Shown here piece after piece: positions 11,801 to 55,292 of a stretch of DNA of 64,000 bases. How positions within the stretch are numbered: the first letter of the stretch is position 1; every line of letters starts with the position of its first letter. The position numbers and the translations under genes are program-made. A model generated the notes under the pieces. That model saw nothing but the letters and a program-made list of their open reading frames with translations. It was not told where the DNA came from and searched no databases. Origin of the DNA: Cyprinodon diabolis (lineage: Eukaryota; Chordata; Actinopteri; Cyprinodontiformes; Cyprinodontidae). Location: positions 5,095,520 to 5,159,519 of the forward strand of contig CM060071.1 of NCBI GenBank assembly GCA_030533445.1, written 5' to 3'.

Positions 11801-13820
11801 GTGACAGTGAAATGACAAGAAAATGCTGGAAAAACTTCAGCAAGCAATTTTTTCTCCCAAGAGGGAACTTCAGTGCTGTCAAGGGGGAACTTCAGCATGC
11901 ACTTTGGCTCCTAACCTTTGCATATGTTTTGGTTCCCAAGGGGGCACTTACGCTTTTGTTCCCCCAACAACTGAGCCATGAGTAGGGGCAACTGCCCCCA
12001 ACCGCTGTACACAAGACATTACACAACACCCCTTCTTCAAACAATAAGTTATATAGAAAGGATGCAAAAGGATGCAAAGACATGCAAACAATACTTGTGT
12101 GCTATTTAGCCGAGTCTCAAGCATCTTTTGAGTTGGATCCTCTGATTCCCAGGGTCCCCTGGTACAGTGAGGGATGGCGTGGCTGTCATCGTAGACCGTC
12201 CATCTTGTTAGTTTTTCTACCGTCTGATGGGGAAGCAAATTCTCTGCCCGAAGCCAGGCCTGCAGCTCCAAAAGATTTTATTAAGGCTATCTGTTTTTGT
12301 AGCATCAAGTAATCAGAACAAATAATTACATATTTAAATAAACAAATACATACCTGAGGGTGTCCAGTCATCTGGTAGTTTCCCGTCCAATGAAACTCTG
12401 GTTGAGTGATGGTAGTCAAACCATTGCCACCCATCAACAGGGCTACTTCCCTGTCTGCTTCTTCTTCATACAATCCAGGAACACCTGATACTGCTAAGCG
12501 TGTGTCTTCATTTGCAAAGCTTTGAGATATTTGTGTCTGTTCTGCTACCTCTGCTTCCACACGTACACCCTTTGGTCTTCCTAGCCCGGTGCCTAGCAAT
12601 CCCACCGGCATTTTGATCTGGGAGGGTTTTAGGTTTTCTCTTGCAGCTTGGAGCACACTGACTCCATCTTGGTGTTTTGATCTCGTTCCACTGGTACCTC
12701 TGTTTTTTGTGGAGTCGTCATGGAATGTCCTTACACTCTGGTCTACATCTTCATCTGATCGTAACTTTTCCAGCAATGGGTTTCTTCCCGACTTCAGGAG
12801 ACTCAGGTCTGGTTTGGAAGGAAGTACAAGTTTAGCTCCTGGTTTTGGAGGTCTAGCCTTGGGTGTGGAGTCTCCTCCTGGTGAATCTGATGCATAAGGA
12901 ACAGGCTGTTGTGCCTCGGTTGTCTTTGCCTTTGCTAGTTTCTTCACCCTAGGAAGTACAACCGCATATTTAGCATCAAGTTCTTTGTTACTGTCCGTTA
13001 ACGTGTCTTCTGTTGCCTCCTCATCCTGGGGATTTGCTGTGTTTTTTTCATCTAATAAGCTTTGCTTTTGTTTCCGAGCTAAACTCGTTTTACAAGCAAC
13101 CCTCATCGTCATCCTGTGGCTGACAACATGGCCTCCAGATCTCCTGCTACTCTGTTTTTGTTTAATAGTTCGAAGCCAGTGGGTTATACCAACTGCTTTA
13201 GTCAGAGAAGAAATCCTCTTCCTGAAGTTTGGTTTTTGTGTCATTTTCTTTTGAATCCAGTCATTCATCCTGAAAAAAGGGGACGCTCTTTTTTTAGGGT
13301 GTATCAATCGTAATCCTTCGCTGGCGTCAATCTCTGAGGTTCCTCCATCAGGATTAGCTACTGCCTGTCCGAGTGATGGCAGTTTGGTTTTACCAAAAAG
13401 CAACCTCTGCGCCCTACCTTTGACAACTTTTTCATCATCCTGCTGCTCCGGAGGGGCTTTGTTGTCTTTGTTCTTAGCTTCATCGGGTAATACTTGACTT
13501 TGTTCTTCAAAAAGTTTTTTCGTCATTGGTTTAACGTTCTCTTGCTCTTGATCTGAGTCATTTTCTATAGAAGGGTCTGTCTCGTTGACTGACGGTGTTG
13601 GTTCCTCATCACTTGGGAGATCTGGGGTACTGATGGAAACGTCCTGCAAAGGTTTGACTTCCTCTTTTAAGAAACGAGTCTTACTTTTTTTGACATTCTT
13701 GGTTCTTTTTTCTTTCTTTGCCTTTTGTTTGGTTTCTTTCTCAACTTTCTGTTTAGGTTCTTTTCTCCTTCGGTTTTGAACCCTTTCAACCTCCTTATTT
13801 GCCTTTGCTTTTTTAAACAT
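2831..13820 (-). CDS. myo15b: unconventional myosin XV-like, N-terminal extension and start of motor (partial, runs off window)
   Basis: A class XV myosin; class XV motors move on actin in stereocilia or microvilli (family knowledge). Eight exons give 681 residues before the window edge. Residues 1-489 are a lysine-rich then acidic, low-complexity extension on one exon, like the large exon 2 of MYO15A. Then come [10 protein letters not shown] (about 505), [14 protein letters not shown] (about 532), the P-loop GQSGSGKT (595-602), ESFGNAKT, switch [10 protein letters not shown] (644-652) and [12 protein letters not shown]. The motor aligns with myosin XV. The position just downstream of llgl2 points to MYO15B rather than MYO15A, which neighbours LLGL1. 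The P-loop has Q where myosins normally have E (GESGxGKT). The remaining motor, MyTH4, FERM and SH3 regions would lie before position 1. The 5' UTR exons were not found. Confidence 0.85.
3004..3107 (-). CDS. myo15b: myo15b exon 7 (switch I)
   Basis: Residues 626-660, [20 protein letters not shown] then [14 protein letters not shown]. Switch I is intact. Acceptor ttattag, donor AAA|gtaagt. Confidence 0.95.
3185..3278 (-). CDS. myo15b: myo15b exon 6 (P-loop)
   Basis: Residues 594-625, [20 protein letters not shown] then [11 protein letters not shown]. The P-loop lysine and threonine are kept, but glutamate is replaced by glutamine. Acceptor gatgtag, donor CAG|gtaata. Confidence 0.95.
3410..4300. 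repeat. Interspersed repeat related to 46040-47120
   Basis: ATGCTGCGTTAAGACCAGGC, CAAAGTCTATGG and ATCAACCAATCAGAAAAGCT resemble 46040-46280. The 4085-4290 part contains GGTATGCTGGTCTGACA, also seen near 8528. No coding gene is supported here. Confidence 0.4.
5651..6186. mobile_element. MITE copy 1, TIR CTGTCACACCTTG
   Basis: This copy starts CTGTCACACCTTGCCGATTTA and ends CAAGGTGTGACAG. About 200 bases from its left end reappear inverted near 54120-54325, and related ends occur at 35420-36062. No transposase is visible, so it is non-autonomous. The superfamily was not determined. Confidence 0.7.
6304..6378 (-). CDS. myo15b: myo15b exon 5
   Basis: Residues 569-594, [20 protein letters not shown] then CIIVS, leading into the P-loop. 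Acceptor ccttag, donor AAG|gtacta. Confidence 0.94.
6494..6603 (-). CDS. myo15b: myo15b exon 4
   Basis: Residues 533-569, [20 protein letters not shown] then [12 protein letters not shown], the classic myosin Y-x-G-x-ILLSxNPF block. Acceptor atcccag, donor ACC|gtaagt. Confidence 0.95.
7142..8361 (+). mobile_element. Full-length Tc1/mariner element with CACTCACCGGCCAC TIRs
   Basis: The element begins CACTCACCGGCCACTTTAT, ends with the inverted CCGGTGAGTG and is flanked by TA (7140-7141 and 8362-8363), the Tc1/mariner target. It carries one transposase frame with two stops. It sits in the myo15b intron between exons 3 and 4. Confidence 0.92.
7290..8330 (+). pseudogene. Tc1 transposase with two premature stops
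   Basis: One continuous frame of 346 codons starts [20 protein letters not shown] and ends KGGPTRY. TAA at 7665-7667 and TGA at 8280-8282 interrupt it; the TGA lies where relatives have CGA (MPRRI), consistent with CpG decay. Helix-turn-helix region: residues about 5-125. Catalytic blocks: [20 protein letters not shown], with 36 residues between the second D and the E. Confidence 0.88.
9177..9240 (-). CDS. myo15b: myo15b exon 3
   Basis: Residues 511-532, [20 protein letters not shown], matching the L-x-NLKxRF motif of myosin motors. Acceptor tttttag, donor TAT|gtacgt. Confidence 0.9.
9320..9384 (-). CDS. myo15b: myo15b exon 2
   Basis: Residues 490-511, [20 protein letters not shown], the entry to the motor (VEDL is conserved in myosin XV). 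Acceptor ctttag, donor GGA|gtaagt, 65 nt. Confidence 0.88.
9784..10690. repeat. 11-bp minisatellite, about 82 units, in myo15b intron 1
   Basis: Tandem units of 11 bp follow the pattern (A/T)GG(A/G/T)CCAGCCA. The main variants are AAGGACCAGCC, ATGGACCAGCC, AAGGGCCAGCC and AGGGTCCAGCC. Longer multi-unit patterns recur (higher-order repeats). The flanks match a dispersed repeat also present at 48950-49125, where only one unit exists. Because 11 is not a multiple of 3 and the unit lacks stops, long open frames appear on both strands; they are artefacts. Confidence 0.95.
11520..11630 (+). repeat. SINE-like fragment (tRNA-like head)
   Basis: GGCTGGCTAGCTCAAGTGGT followed by a B-box-poor stretch, and AGGCAACACCCTTCATGCC at the end, resemble a tRNA-derived SINE head placed directly before the next SINE. 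Assignment is by appearance only. Confidence 0.4.
11631..11825 (+). repeat. tRNA-derived SINE, copy 1
   Basis: A GGCCTAGTGGTTAGGGCATT A-box-like start, a GTTCTGAGTTTGAGCCCC B-box-like segment and a shared tail (AATGGCAGCCCACTGCTCCC) occur here and, inverted, at 38612-38812. The two copies diverge by many substitutions. Confidence 0.65.
12354..13820 (-). CDS. myo15b: myo15b exon 1, 489-residue N-terminal extension
   Basis: An open frame starts at [20 protein letters not shown] and ends MTGHPQ|gtatgt. The ATG at 13820 has AAA at -3 to -1. The frame is open 63 nt further up, to a GTG directly after an in-frame TAA, but has no ATG there, so 13820 is the best start. Composition: K/R-rich residues 1-50, acidic 55-105, a basic patch with W residues near 185-235, and a proline-rich part near 310-335. 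No known domain was recognised. Such extensions are typical of class XV myosins. Confidence 0.78.
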
Positions 13821-13899
13821 TTTGAATTGTGCCTCATAAGGAGGTTTAGGTAGAGAATAACAAAAGTCTACTTTTAGCTCCACTTAAGTCACATCATTG

Positions 13900-16040
13900 A
13901 TTGCATGAAACTCCTTCCTTGTTTTGTTTTTTTGTAATAGTTGAAAAGACAGATCTATTTCTGACTAGGTTAGCTCCCCCTTTGTCTCATTCAGCTACAC
14001 TTTGAGTGTCCAGTCTCTCAGTCCTCTCTTGATTCTCTTCAGTTACTGCTCAATCCTCATTATTCGGGTATTCCTCAATTACTTTCAAGCCAATGTATTG
14101 CAATGTGTGCAATGCCTTCAATGGAGGTTTGCAATTGTTTTTAGACATTATGATCTAAGGCTCAAACTCTTTTTCTCATAGTTCTTAGTTTCTTTTTTCC
14201 CATTTAGATTAGTTGCTCTCACTCTTTGCCACTCTTCCCAGTTTAAAAGTTGGTGAATACAAGCTTCTTCTTTGGGGGTTTTCTGAAAAGCCCCCGTTCT
14301 GCTTCATAGGTCGTCTTCAATCTTGAGACCTCATAATTGGTGGCAAAGCTTTCATTCAGTAGTTAAGCTATCTAGAGAGATGAAAATAAAAATACTAATT
14401 AAAACATGAAGTTTCTATTTAAAAAAGAAGACCTTAGAATCTTTGAAAATAAATCAATATTAGAATAACCTTAGAAAAGTTAGTGAAATGCAACTGTTAG
14501 AGTTAAATCAAGTCCTTCAGTTTCACTTCTATGGTTGAAAAACATTTGACTACATTTTCTGTTATAACCTCAACTTAGATGCTGTGATACATCTGCCTAA
14601 AGAAAAACTCAAAACAAAATGAACATTTTCAAAAAGATGATAAATCTATGCATAAAGTTAAAATGTCAGGAAAAGAAAAATAAATAAATCGTATTAATTA
14701 ATTGCTCCTACATTACAGTAAAAATGTTTTCTGATTGGTTAAATGCTTCTCTGGCTGAGGAACTCGCTTTAGATTAATAGAGCTTACCAAAGTGAAATCC
14801 AACAGAAGCTTGGGGGCAGCAAAGCACTCCGGCCTTCCTTCAAATCTACTGTGAAAATATCCAATATGCAGCAACTTTTAGTGAAGCTTAGGCGCCTCAA
14901 TATTTCACTCATAGAATGAGCAAAAGCCTATGTTTGCATAGGAAAACCTGTGAGCTGCTTTGCACTGAAGCACACAAAGTGGCTTCTAAATTATTAAACT
15001 CCATCAGCCCGGCCCCCCCCTGTTCATATAACCAGCTGCTGAATGCTTGAGGAAAGGCGAGAGGTGCTGTTGTAGAAAACAACAATATGTGATGAAAGAG
15101 AAGACACAAAGACAAAGACACTGCCGACAGAATGAGCACCAATTATCCTCAGTACCTGACCTCTTTATAACACATCCACCACCTAACCCTGACCGTATGA
15201 ATTATTAAACCTTCCGTAAACATGTGGGGAGTGTTGCCTAAAATTTTTTCCTAAAGTTACATGTAAAAGTGTATGGGGTAAGATAACAGATGATAGAAAC
15301 GTATGCATAGGTGTTTAAATGTGTAAATATTAGTTAGTGTTGTAGTCAAGACCTCACCAAGGAGTACCAAGACAAGGCCAAGATGTTAAGAGGTCAAAAT
15401 CTAGACAAGGCCAAGACCTTTAGGGGTCAAGACCAAGAAATTAAGTGGTCTCGGTTCTCCTTGGTCTTTGTTGGTGTGTTCTTGACCACAACAATAATGT
15501 AAGTCAATAAATGTAATCAAATTAAATATTTGCAGTTGTTTCGTAGTCTCATACATTCATGACATCACTTATCATCTGAGGGAATACAAGTTTAGAAGTT
15601 ATTAATACAAGTTAAAAAGTTCAAACTGCAGAAATTCAAGAATGATTTACAATTTATGAGTAAAAACAACAAGTTTACGTGTAAAAATCTACAACCCAGA
15701 TGAAGTAGTTTTAATACTTATCAGTTTGACGTAGTTACATTCTTAAAAGCAGCTCAGCAACCATTATTATGTAAAAGAAAAGAAAGAAGATGGAAAAAAA
15801 ATTGATCATGTTTAAATCTTAGCTGAAATGGGTTTTTTTGTGGTACGTGCAATATAATGCTCAATCAACGGTTCAGTTTTCATCTTTTCCCTTTTAATAT
15901 ACAGATTCATATTTAAAAGGTGTGCAGAGTTGTAATTTATAACTTTTATTTATAACATCTAAACTTGTATTGTAACAGATGAAATGTCTGATATTGTATT
16001 AGTTGAGAAGGACCATTTTTTAAATTACTTATAATGACTT
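13900..16040. other. Region upstream of myo15b, no gene seen
   Basis: Apart from the repeat at 15340-15490, nothing coding is visible. The untranslated first exon and promoter of myo15b are expected here or further up, but no site could be singled out. Confidence 0.6.
15340..15490. repeat. CAAGACCAAG-type interspersed repeat
   Basis: Recurring AAGACCTCACCAAGG, CAAGACAAGGCCAAGA and GGTCAAGACCAAG words form a short internally repetitive block of the kind common in fish genomes. No coding content. Confidence 0.4.
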
Positions 16041-16545
16041 ACAACATAGCCCCTTTGAAAAAGAAAAACGTTAAAAATAGAAAGCTGGCTCCTTGGTTTA
16101 ATGCAGATCTGCGCATTCTGAAGTAAAATGCCAGAAAACTGGAGAGAAAATGGTGCTCTACATGCCTATGGGAATCCTACCTACCCTGGAAAAGTAGATG
16201 CCAAACAAGTGTGCGATCGCTTCCACCATAATTATCTTTTTGAAGAGTTTTAGTCTGGCTTTAGAGCTCATCATAGCACTGAAACAGCTCTGGTGAAAGT
16301 CACTAATGATATTCTCATGGCCTCAGATGATGGACTTGTATCTGTGCTCGTCCTGTTGGATCTTAGTGCTGCATTTGATCCAGTTGACCATAATATTCTT
16401 TTAGAAAGACTTATATTTTGTTGGAATTAAAGGAACAGCACTAGACTGGTTTAAATCTTATCTATCTGATCGATTTCAGTTTGTTCACATTAATGATAAA
16501 TCTTTCTCATGTTCAAAGGTTACCTGTGGAGTACCACAGGGATCA

Positions 16546-17345
16546 GTGCTAGGACCAATTCTCTTTACTTTATATATGCTCCCAATCGGTAGAATTATTA
16601 GACAGCATGGGATTAATTTCCACTGTTATGCTGATGATACCCAGCTATATCTGTCTATAAATCCAGATGAAGCTAATCCATTACATAGATTACAGGCATG
16701 TCTTGAAGACATAAAAACCTGGATGACTCTTAACTTTCTGCTTCTGAATGCAGACAAAACAGAAGTTATAGTCTTTGGACCAGAGTCTCTGAAAAAGAAG
16801 CTGATTAGCCAGTCACTTCATTTGGATGGGATTAAACTGATTTCAGATAATAAAGTAAAAAATCTTGGTGCTGTTTTTGATCAGGACCTGTCATTTAAAT
16901 CCCAGATCAAAGAGGTTTCTAGAATTTCCTTCTTTCATCTGAGGAACATTGCAAAAATTAGAAATCTCCTGTACAGAGGTGATGCTGAGAAACTAGTCCA
17001 TGCATTTGTTACTTCAAGGCTGGACTATTGTAATTCTTTACTATCAGGAAGTCCACAAACTGTAGTTAAAAGCCTTCAGCTGATCCAAAATGCTGCAGCC
17101 AGAGTTCTGATGAAAATTAAAAAGAGAGATCATATCTCTCCTATCCTGGCTTCTCTTCATTGGCTTCCTGTTAAATCCAGAATACAATTTAAAATCCTCC
17201 TTCTCACCTATAAAGCCTTAAATGGCCGAGCTCCATCTGATATCAGAGATCTGATTGTTCCTTATGTTCCTAACAGAGCACTTCGCTCTCAATCTGCAGG
17301 TTTACTAGTGGTTCCTAGAATTTCTAAAAGTAGAATGGGAGGCAG
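16546..17345 (+). pseudogene. L2 LINE reverse transcriptase fragment
   Basis: About 267 codons read from the palm (MLGPILFTLYMLP) through CYADDTQLY to the thumb region and SKSRMGGRSF. The frame then runs into an inserted SINE-like segment, so the downstream residues are not part of the enzyme. Confidence 0.8.
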
Positions 17346-17350
17346 ATCTT

Positions 17351-17570
17351 TTATAATAATAATAATAATAATAATAGATTTTATTTGTAACGCACCTTAC
17401 ATTTCAAAGAAATCTCAAAGTGCTACAGAGACCAAAAGAAGAAGAAAAATACAGCAATACATCCTACACCGAGCGGCACCAAAAAACCAACAATTACCAA
17501 AAAATAATAAATAGTAATAATAGAAAAAATAAAGAATAAATTGTAAATTGTAGGGCCCACAGCAATCTTT
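17351..17570 (-). mobile_element. SINE-like insertion inside the LINE, with target-site duplication
   Basis: Reading the minus strand, AGCACTTTGAGATTTCTTTG and GTGCGTTACAAATAAAA are followed by an (ATT)n tail, as in fish retroposon 3' ends. The LINE word ATCTTTTA occurs on both sides, so it is a target-site duplication. The undisrupted LINE sequence can be read at 51110-51130. Confidence 0.7.
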
Positions 17571-17799
17571 TAGTTATCAGGCTCCTCTCCTGTGGAACCA
17601 ACTACCAGTTTTAGTCCGTGAGGCAGACACCCTGTCTACTTTTAAGGCTAGGCTTAAAACTTTCCTTTTTGATAAAGCTGATAGTTAGAGTGGCTCAGGT
17701 TATCCTGAACTATCTCTATAGTTATGCTGCTATAGGCTTAGACTGCTGGAGGACATAGAGACCACTTTTCATCACTCTGATAGTCATTTCAAAAAAGTA

Positions 17800-17930
17800 A
17801 AAATCCATTGGACTTTGTTTCCAAGTTTAAAGACGTTTCACTACCCATCAAGAAAGCTTTTTCAATTCAAAATGTCACCAATAGCATTGAGTTTGAGCTT
17901 TTATACAGTAGCCCAACAAATTCACTCTGC
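17800..17930 (+). repeat. Unclassified repeat, copy 1 (inside the LINE)
   Basis: GGACTTTGTTTCCAAGTTTA, then GAAAGCTTTTTCAATTCAAA and a TACAGTAGCCCAACAAA end match, inverted, 51260-51395 at high identity. Confidence 0.6.
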
Positions 17931-18599
17931 TTCATTCTATCTCTATTCTCCTATTCTTCAGAATGTCTTAGTTCATCTCTAACGTTCTGCTCTCTCTGCT
18001 TTTTCTCATAGTAGCTTCATCTGGTCTGTTTCTGTTTGGCTGTGACTCCATCCTGGAGAGAAATATCAGCTGTGCGGCTGCCATCAACAACTTTGTTTCT
18101 AGATGTTGGAGCTTGGCCTGTTTTCCAGTGTTGTCCTGTTTCTCTGACTGTGACTGACTGGATGTGCTCTCTTCATCCTCTGACATGGGAGCTGGCTCGG
18201 AGCTCGTCTGCCTGGCTGTGTGTTTCCTGGACGGGGCCGCCTGTGGAGCAGGTTGACAGTTGCCTTTTGTATCTATGCTTCTGTTTCTATGTCTGCTTCT
18301 GTCTCCTTGAACCCCAGTCGGCCTCAGCAGATGGCCGCTCACACTGAGCCTGGTTCTGCTGGAGGTTTCTTCTTGTTCAAAGTGAGTTTTTCCTCTCCAC
18401 TGTCGCTACAAGCATGCTTAGTGTGAGGGATTGCTGAAGAGTCAATGAGTCGATGCAATCAGCTGGTTTTCCTTAGAAAACTTTGAATCAATTTGTTGTT
18501 GTCAAGTTGATAATGAATGATCTGGTTGAATTGCAAAGTGCCTTGAGATAATGCGTTGTGAATTGAATTTATAAATTCAGACAACTATGCATATATTTT

Positions 18600-21500
18600 T
18601 ATTGACTTGAATCTTATCCCATATAGTAGTTTTTACTTATTCTTATGGGAACATACGAGGGATTTTTCCAGAAGTTTATGCAAAGGTTTGATATGTAAAT
18701 AACATTCAGTGATGGTTACTAGAATGGAACATGTTCAATTAAATGCTTAAAAAGATTAATCAGGAACAAATGGTTTTGTTTTTCCTCAATTTAACAGATA
18801 GCTAAGTTAATGTATACAGATTGAAATATGTAGCCTATCAGCAGGCCTCATCACTCATACTCCAGAGTAAAAGTTTAAAAACTGATCACAGGTCAGTGTT
18901 TGACGGTAACAATGACCAGAAACTCAAATCTGAGCTGGTTTAGGGATGGATAAGGTAGAATGAAGTTAAACTGCTGGAAAATGTTTGATGTCAATGTTTT
19001 TTAATTCTAATGAGCACATTTTCAAGGCATATTTATTGCAGATTCCCAAATATCTGGTTAGAATGAAAGAGCATTGTTGCTAATAGATTCTGTTTTTGCT
19101 CTATGAAAGCGACAAACTACAAAAATAAAATAAAAAAATTAAACAGATTGAAAATTTTCAAATTTGAGAATGTCTTTTTTTTTGTAATGGAGGATCGTTA
19201 TAATTATTTTAGCTGCAGAGGAAGGAATTTTACCAGGCTGGCTGTTTGCAGGTTTAATCACAGAGCTAAATGTTCATTCTTCGCAGTGCAGTGGGATCCC
19301 TGTTGTCTTAGACGGCGTCAAAATGATGTTTGGCTTTAATTAAATTGTACCATGCTCTGAGTATTCTGGACACTTTTCCAACAGAATTTGAAATGTGGAT
19401 ATGCATTTTTATAGCGATATCCAGTGGATTGATTTAGAACCATTACTTCCAAACATTTTCATAAATTTTTTTGAGGACAGATTGGCGTCCCTCGGTGGGC
19501 CCATTCGCTGACACCCCAGTCTTAGATCGCACTAACCATTAAATATATCAAGTAGTAGACAGAGGATTATGGAGCGCAATGCCATAAGAAAGCCATTTGT
19601 TTTAAACCGTAATCAACCCATCAAGGATGAATTCAAAGTTCAGTTTCAGTCCGGCAGAATTTCACTTCCAGGAAGTGGAGGAGGTGATTTCCCCCTCCCA
19701 AAGTTCTTTCAATTCTAAAGAGAACATCTTGCCTGGATAACATAACTGTTTTATTCTAAATAAAGGGGCAGCTGAAGTTGTTTGACTAAACTTTTCTAGT
19801 ATTAAGATTATCAGAGGTAATAGAGCTTTCAAGTGTTTGCTACTAGCTTAACTCCTCCTGGCCAGCAAAAGGCCCAGTCGCCCACTTTGCTTCTGCATGT
19901 TCAGCCAGCTCCCCTCATGCTAATTATGGGTTAGCAAAAGTATACATCCATCCATTTTCTGACACACTATCCCTACTGTGGTTGAGAGGGGTGATGGTGC
20001 CCATCTCCAGCTGTCAACAGGCGAGAGGCGAGGTCCACCCTGGACAGGTCGCCAGTCCATCACAGGGAAACACAGAGACAAACAACCATTCACACACACT
20101 CACCTAAGGAGAATTTAGAGAAGCCAATTAACCTAACAGTCATGACTGTGGAAGCCGACCACGCATGCTCAGAGAGAACATGCAAACTTCATGCAAAACA
20201 ACCACAGGCTGGTGCTCGAACCTACAACATTCTTGCTGCAGGGCAGCAGTGCTACCCACTGCACCACCGAGCAGTCTCAGCAAACTGGATTATTATGGAC
20301 TTAATCTTGTTCCACTATTGCTGAAAGCAAAACTTGCGATTGTAAACAAAAGTGAGAAAATGCAAGAAGAAAAATGTTTTGGGGGCAATTTTGCCATTTT
20401 CTCAGATTATTCCTATTCAAAATTGTATCTTTTCATTTTTCTTTTTTTTTTTGCAGACGTTATCTTTATGACATTTTTTTGTTTTTTCAGAGGTATTTTT
20501 TTTTCAAACTGCGTATTACAGATTCAATTCTCAGGCTTTACTCTGGAGTGAAGATGTATACAAGAATGAGTTTTGGATTAAGCTGGAAAAGAAATATGGA
20601 GGAAAACAAAACACTTTAATATAGAAAATGAGTTTAAGAAATAAAGTTTGAGAAATCTTTTCAAAAAATAAGACCTGAGAAAACAGCAAAGTTCCTCTTA
20701 AGACCTTATGACTAAAAAGTCTTTCCAAATTTGATTCCTGGATTGTATTTTTCCCCTCACATTTTCATTTGAAAACATGTTCTCCGCTTTGAACAATGAT
20801 GAAACAAAATGTACTCCATTACTATTACCTCCTGCCAAGTAAAAACTTGAATTAATCCCCATCCAGGATCAAAAAAGCACTCTAAATGTCATCTCATTTC
20901 CCAGGTTTTAGTTACAAGTTAAAGGTAGAGAGGCCAATCTTTTATTTCGGGCTGGATCATCTCAATTAATGGTCCTCCTAATTATGGTGATGTTTCCGTA
21001 AGGCCATCCTACATCTTCCGTAAGGCCGTGTATATCTGTGGTGAGCTATGGTTTCAGTCATTGAAGATCACCTTTCTCACCGCGGTTCTTTGAAAATGGC
21101 CGAGGGTCGGAAGAGAAAACGTTTCTAAGAAGTATATTGGAAAAAAAGGCCTCAGAAGAGGGAGATATATTCCAGAATGCTTTGTGCTGAGAGCTCTCCT
21201 CGCAAAGCATTATGGGATTTGCTGTCACAGCGTCCCACTGTCGCAATAGGCTGTTGCTACCTGAGAGTGGCGACTGATAAAGATAAAAAGAAAAAGCAGT
21301 GATCATCTGAATGGTCAGTGACTGAGTTCACTATAAAGTTCACTTTATAGTCCCCGCTCTATTTAGTGATGGAGGGATTTAGGGGTTAGGGCGGACGGTC
21401 GGACACGAGCTTGGATGAGCTGTAAGAACGAGGAGAAATCGGCTCGTGCACACTCTGACGCACGAGTTTAATAGTGTTCCCTCTTGGGAGCTGACACAGG

Positions 21501-22500
21501 GTTGTGCACGTGCTTTTTTTTTTTAAGTGGAGAGGGCGGGTTTTTTAACAAATTCGCAAAAATCCTCCATAATACCTTTACCTTTGTTAAGACAAATTGT
21601 GAAAAACTTCCACAAACCACAGAAAGAAAAAGAAAAAAACAAACAAATATTGTTTTTACAAAAACATGTTATTGATTACAGGAAAACTACAGTGTAAAAT
21701 TTCATACAACTCAAAAATATCAGGTTTGAAAAATCATTCTGCTACAAAAATATATTCCAAGCTGATGCTAAAATACGGAGCAATCAAACACGTGGTACCA
21801 AAACATTTCCTGTTGATCTAAATAGCAGCCAACCCTAGTGAAAACAGGCACAACCGTCTCATACACAGTACAGGATATTAGCGCTTAGAATTACATTCCA
21901 GAATCATGACAATAGTGGCTTAAAACAGCTTAAGAAATAATAGTAATTATAATATAACCCTTTAAGACCCCCCCCCCCAAAAAACAAAAAAAAAAACAAA
22001 AAATGACAGTGTGCTGAGCTGTAGTGAACGAGTACCTCTCATAAGGCGATCTTATGGTTAGCAGGTGGGTGGGGGTGGGGGGTGTAGTGTGGATCTACAT
22101 TAATTTAACAAACAATTATCTAACAGAAGAATTCAAATAAAACCAGCAAAAATACAGCATTTCCCCCATTTAGTTTATGATTACAGCAATAGTTTTTTTT
22201 TTCAGTAAGGCTGGGAAATAAAAGACAGAAAATATTTGATAAAACTCTGACCCGAGTAAAAAAGCGTCAGTTTCAAATTTCTGCAGCATAGACAGGTGGA
22301 CATGGGAAGACGACTCAGCGTTACGTTCAGAATAACTGGGGGGAAAAAATAAGTATGTCTCTAAAGTAAATATTGATTTAAATAATCCAATTTCCCCCCA
22401 AAGTTTTTCCACCTGCATCCAGCTCCAGTTTCTTAGAATGAACGTGAACTGGTTGGAAGGCGTGGGAGTGGCGGGGCCGAGGCGGCGGTGTGAGGCGCCG
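18600..22500. other. Between llgl2 and myo15b, no gene seen
   Basis: Apart from the interspersed repeat at 19941-20285, this holds AT-rich sequence with short unsupported open frames. The llgl2 3' UTR should begin at 22532 and run downward; homopolymer tracts (C)9/(A)n lie near 21970. Confidence 0.6.
19941..20285 (+). repeat. Abundant fish interspersed repeat (CATCCATCCATTTTCT type)
   Basis: It starts ATCCATCCATTTTCTGACAC, includes GGACAGGTCGCCAGTCCATC and AATTAACCTAACA, and ends CAGTGCTACCCACTGCACCA. This layout recurs very widely in teleost genomes (general knowledge). No gene. Confidence 0.7.
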
Positions 22501-22532
22501 TCCGCCGTCCATCTGCTCAGACTGGGCATCCT

Positions 22533-55271
<32,739 letters not shown>

Positions 55272-55292
55272 GGTGCCTTAGTCGTCCAGAGC
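55272..55292 (-). other. llgl2: llgl2 5' UTR part of the first coding exon
   Basis: Twenty-one bases lie between a ctgcag splice acceptor (55293-55294) and the ATG. The acceptor implies a non-coding upstream exon, whose position could not be fixed. Confidence 0.7.

Larger units (their letters stand above)
16050..18592 (+). mobile_element. L2-clade LINE with decayed reverse transcriptase
   Basis: The reverse transcriptase blocks [21 protein letters not shown], then GVPQGSVLGP and CYADDTQLY are readable, followed by LDYCNSLLSG and HWLPVKSRIQFK. The 3' end (TCCTCTCCACTGTCGCTAC, then GTGCCTTGAGATAA) is the usual L2-type tail. Frameshifts occur near 16200 and 16425. Insertions at 17351-17570 and about 17790-17935 interrupt it. 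The YADD motif is intact, but the element cannot make a full protein. Confidence 0.82.

Noticed and set aside
2831..13820. Naming the myosin myo15a
   Set aside because: The motor alone does not exclude it, but linkage to llgl2 and the altered P-loop favour myo15b.
13821..13883. Start of the myosin extension at the GTG at 13883
   Set aside because: There is no ATG there and an in-frame TAA directly precedes it; the first ATG is at 13820 with a fair context.
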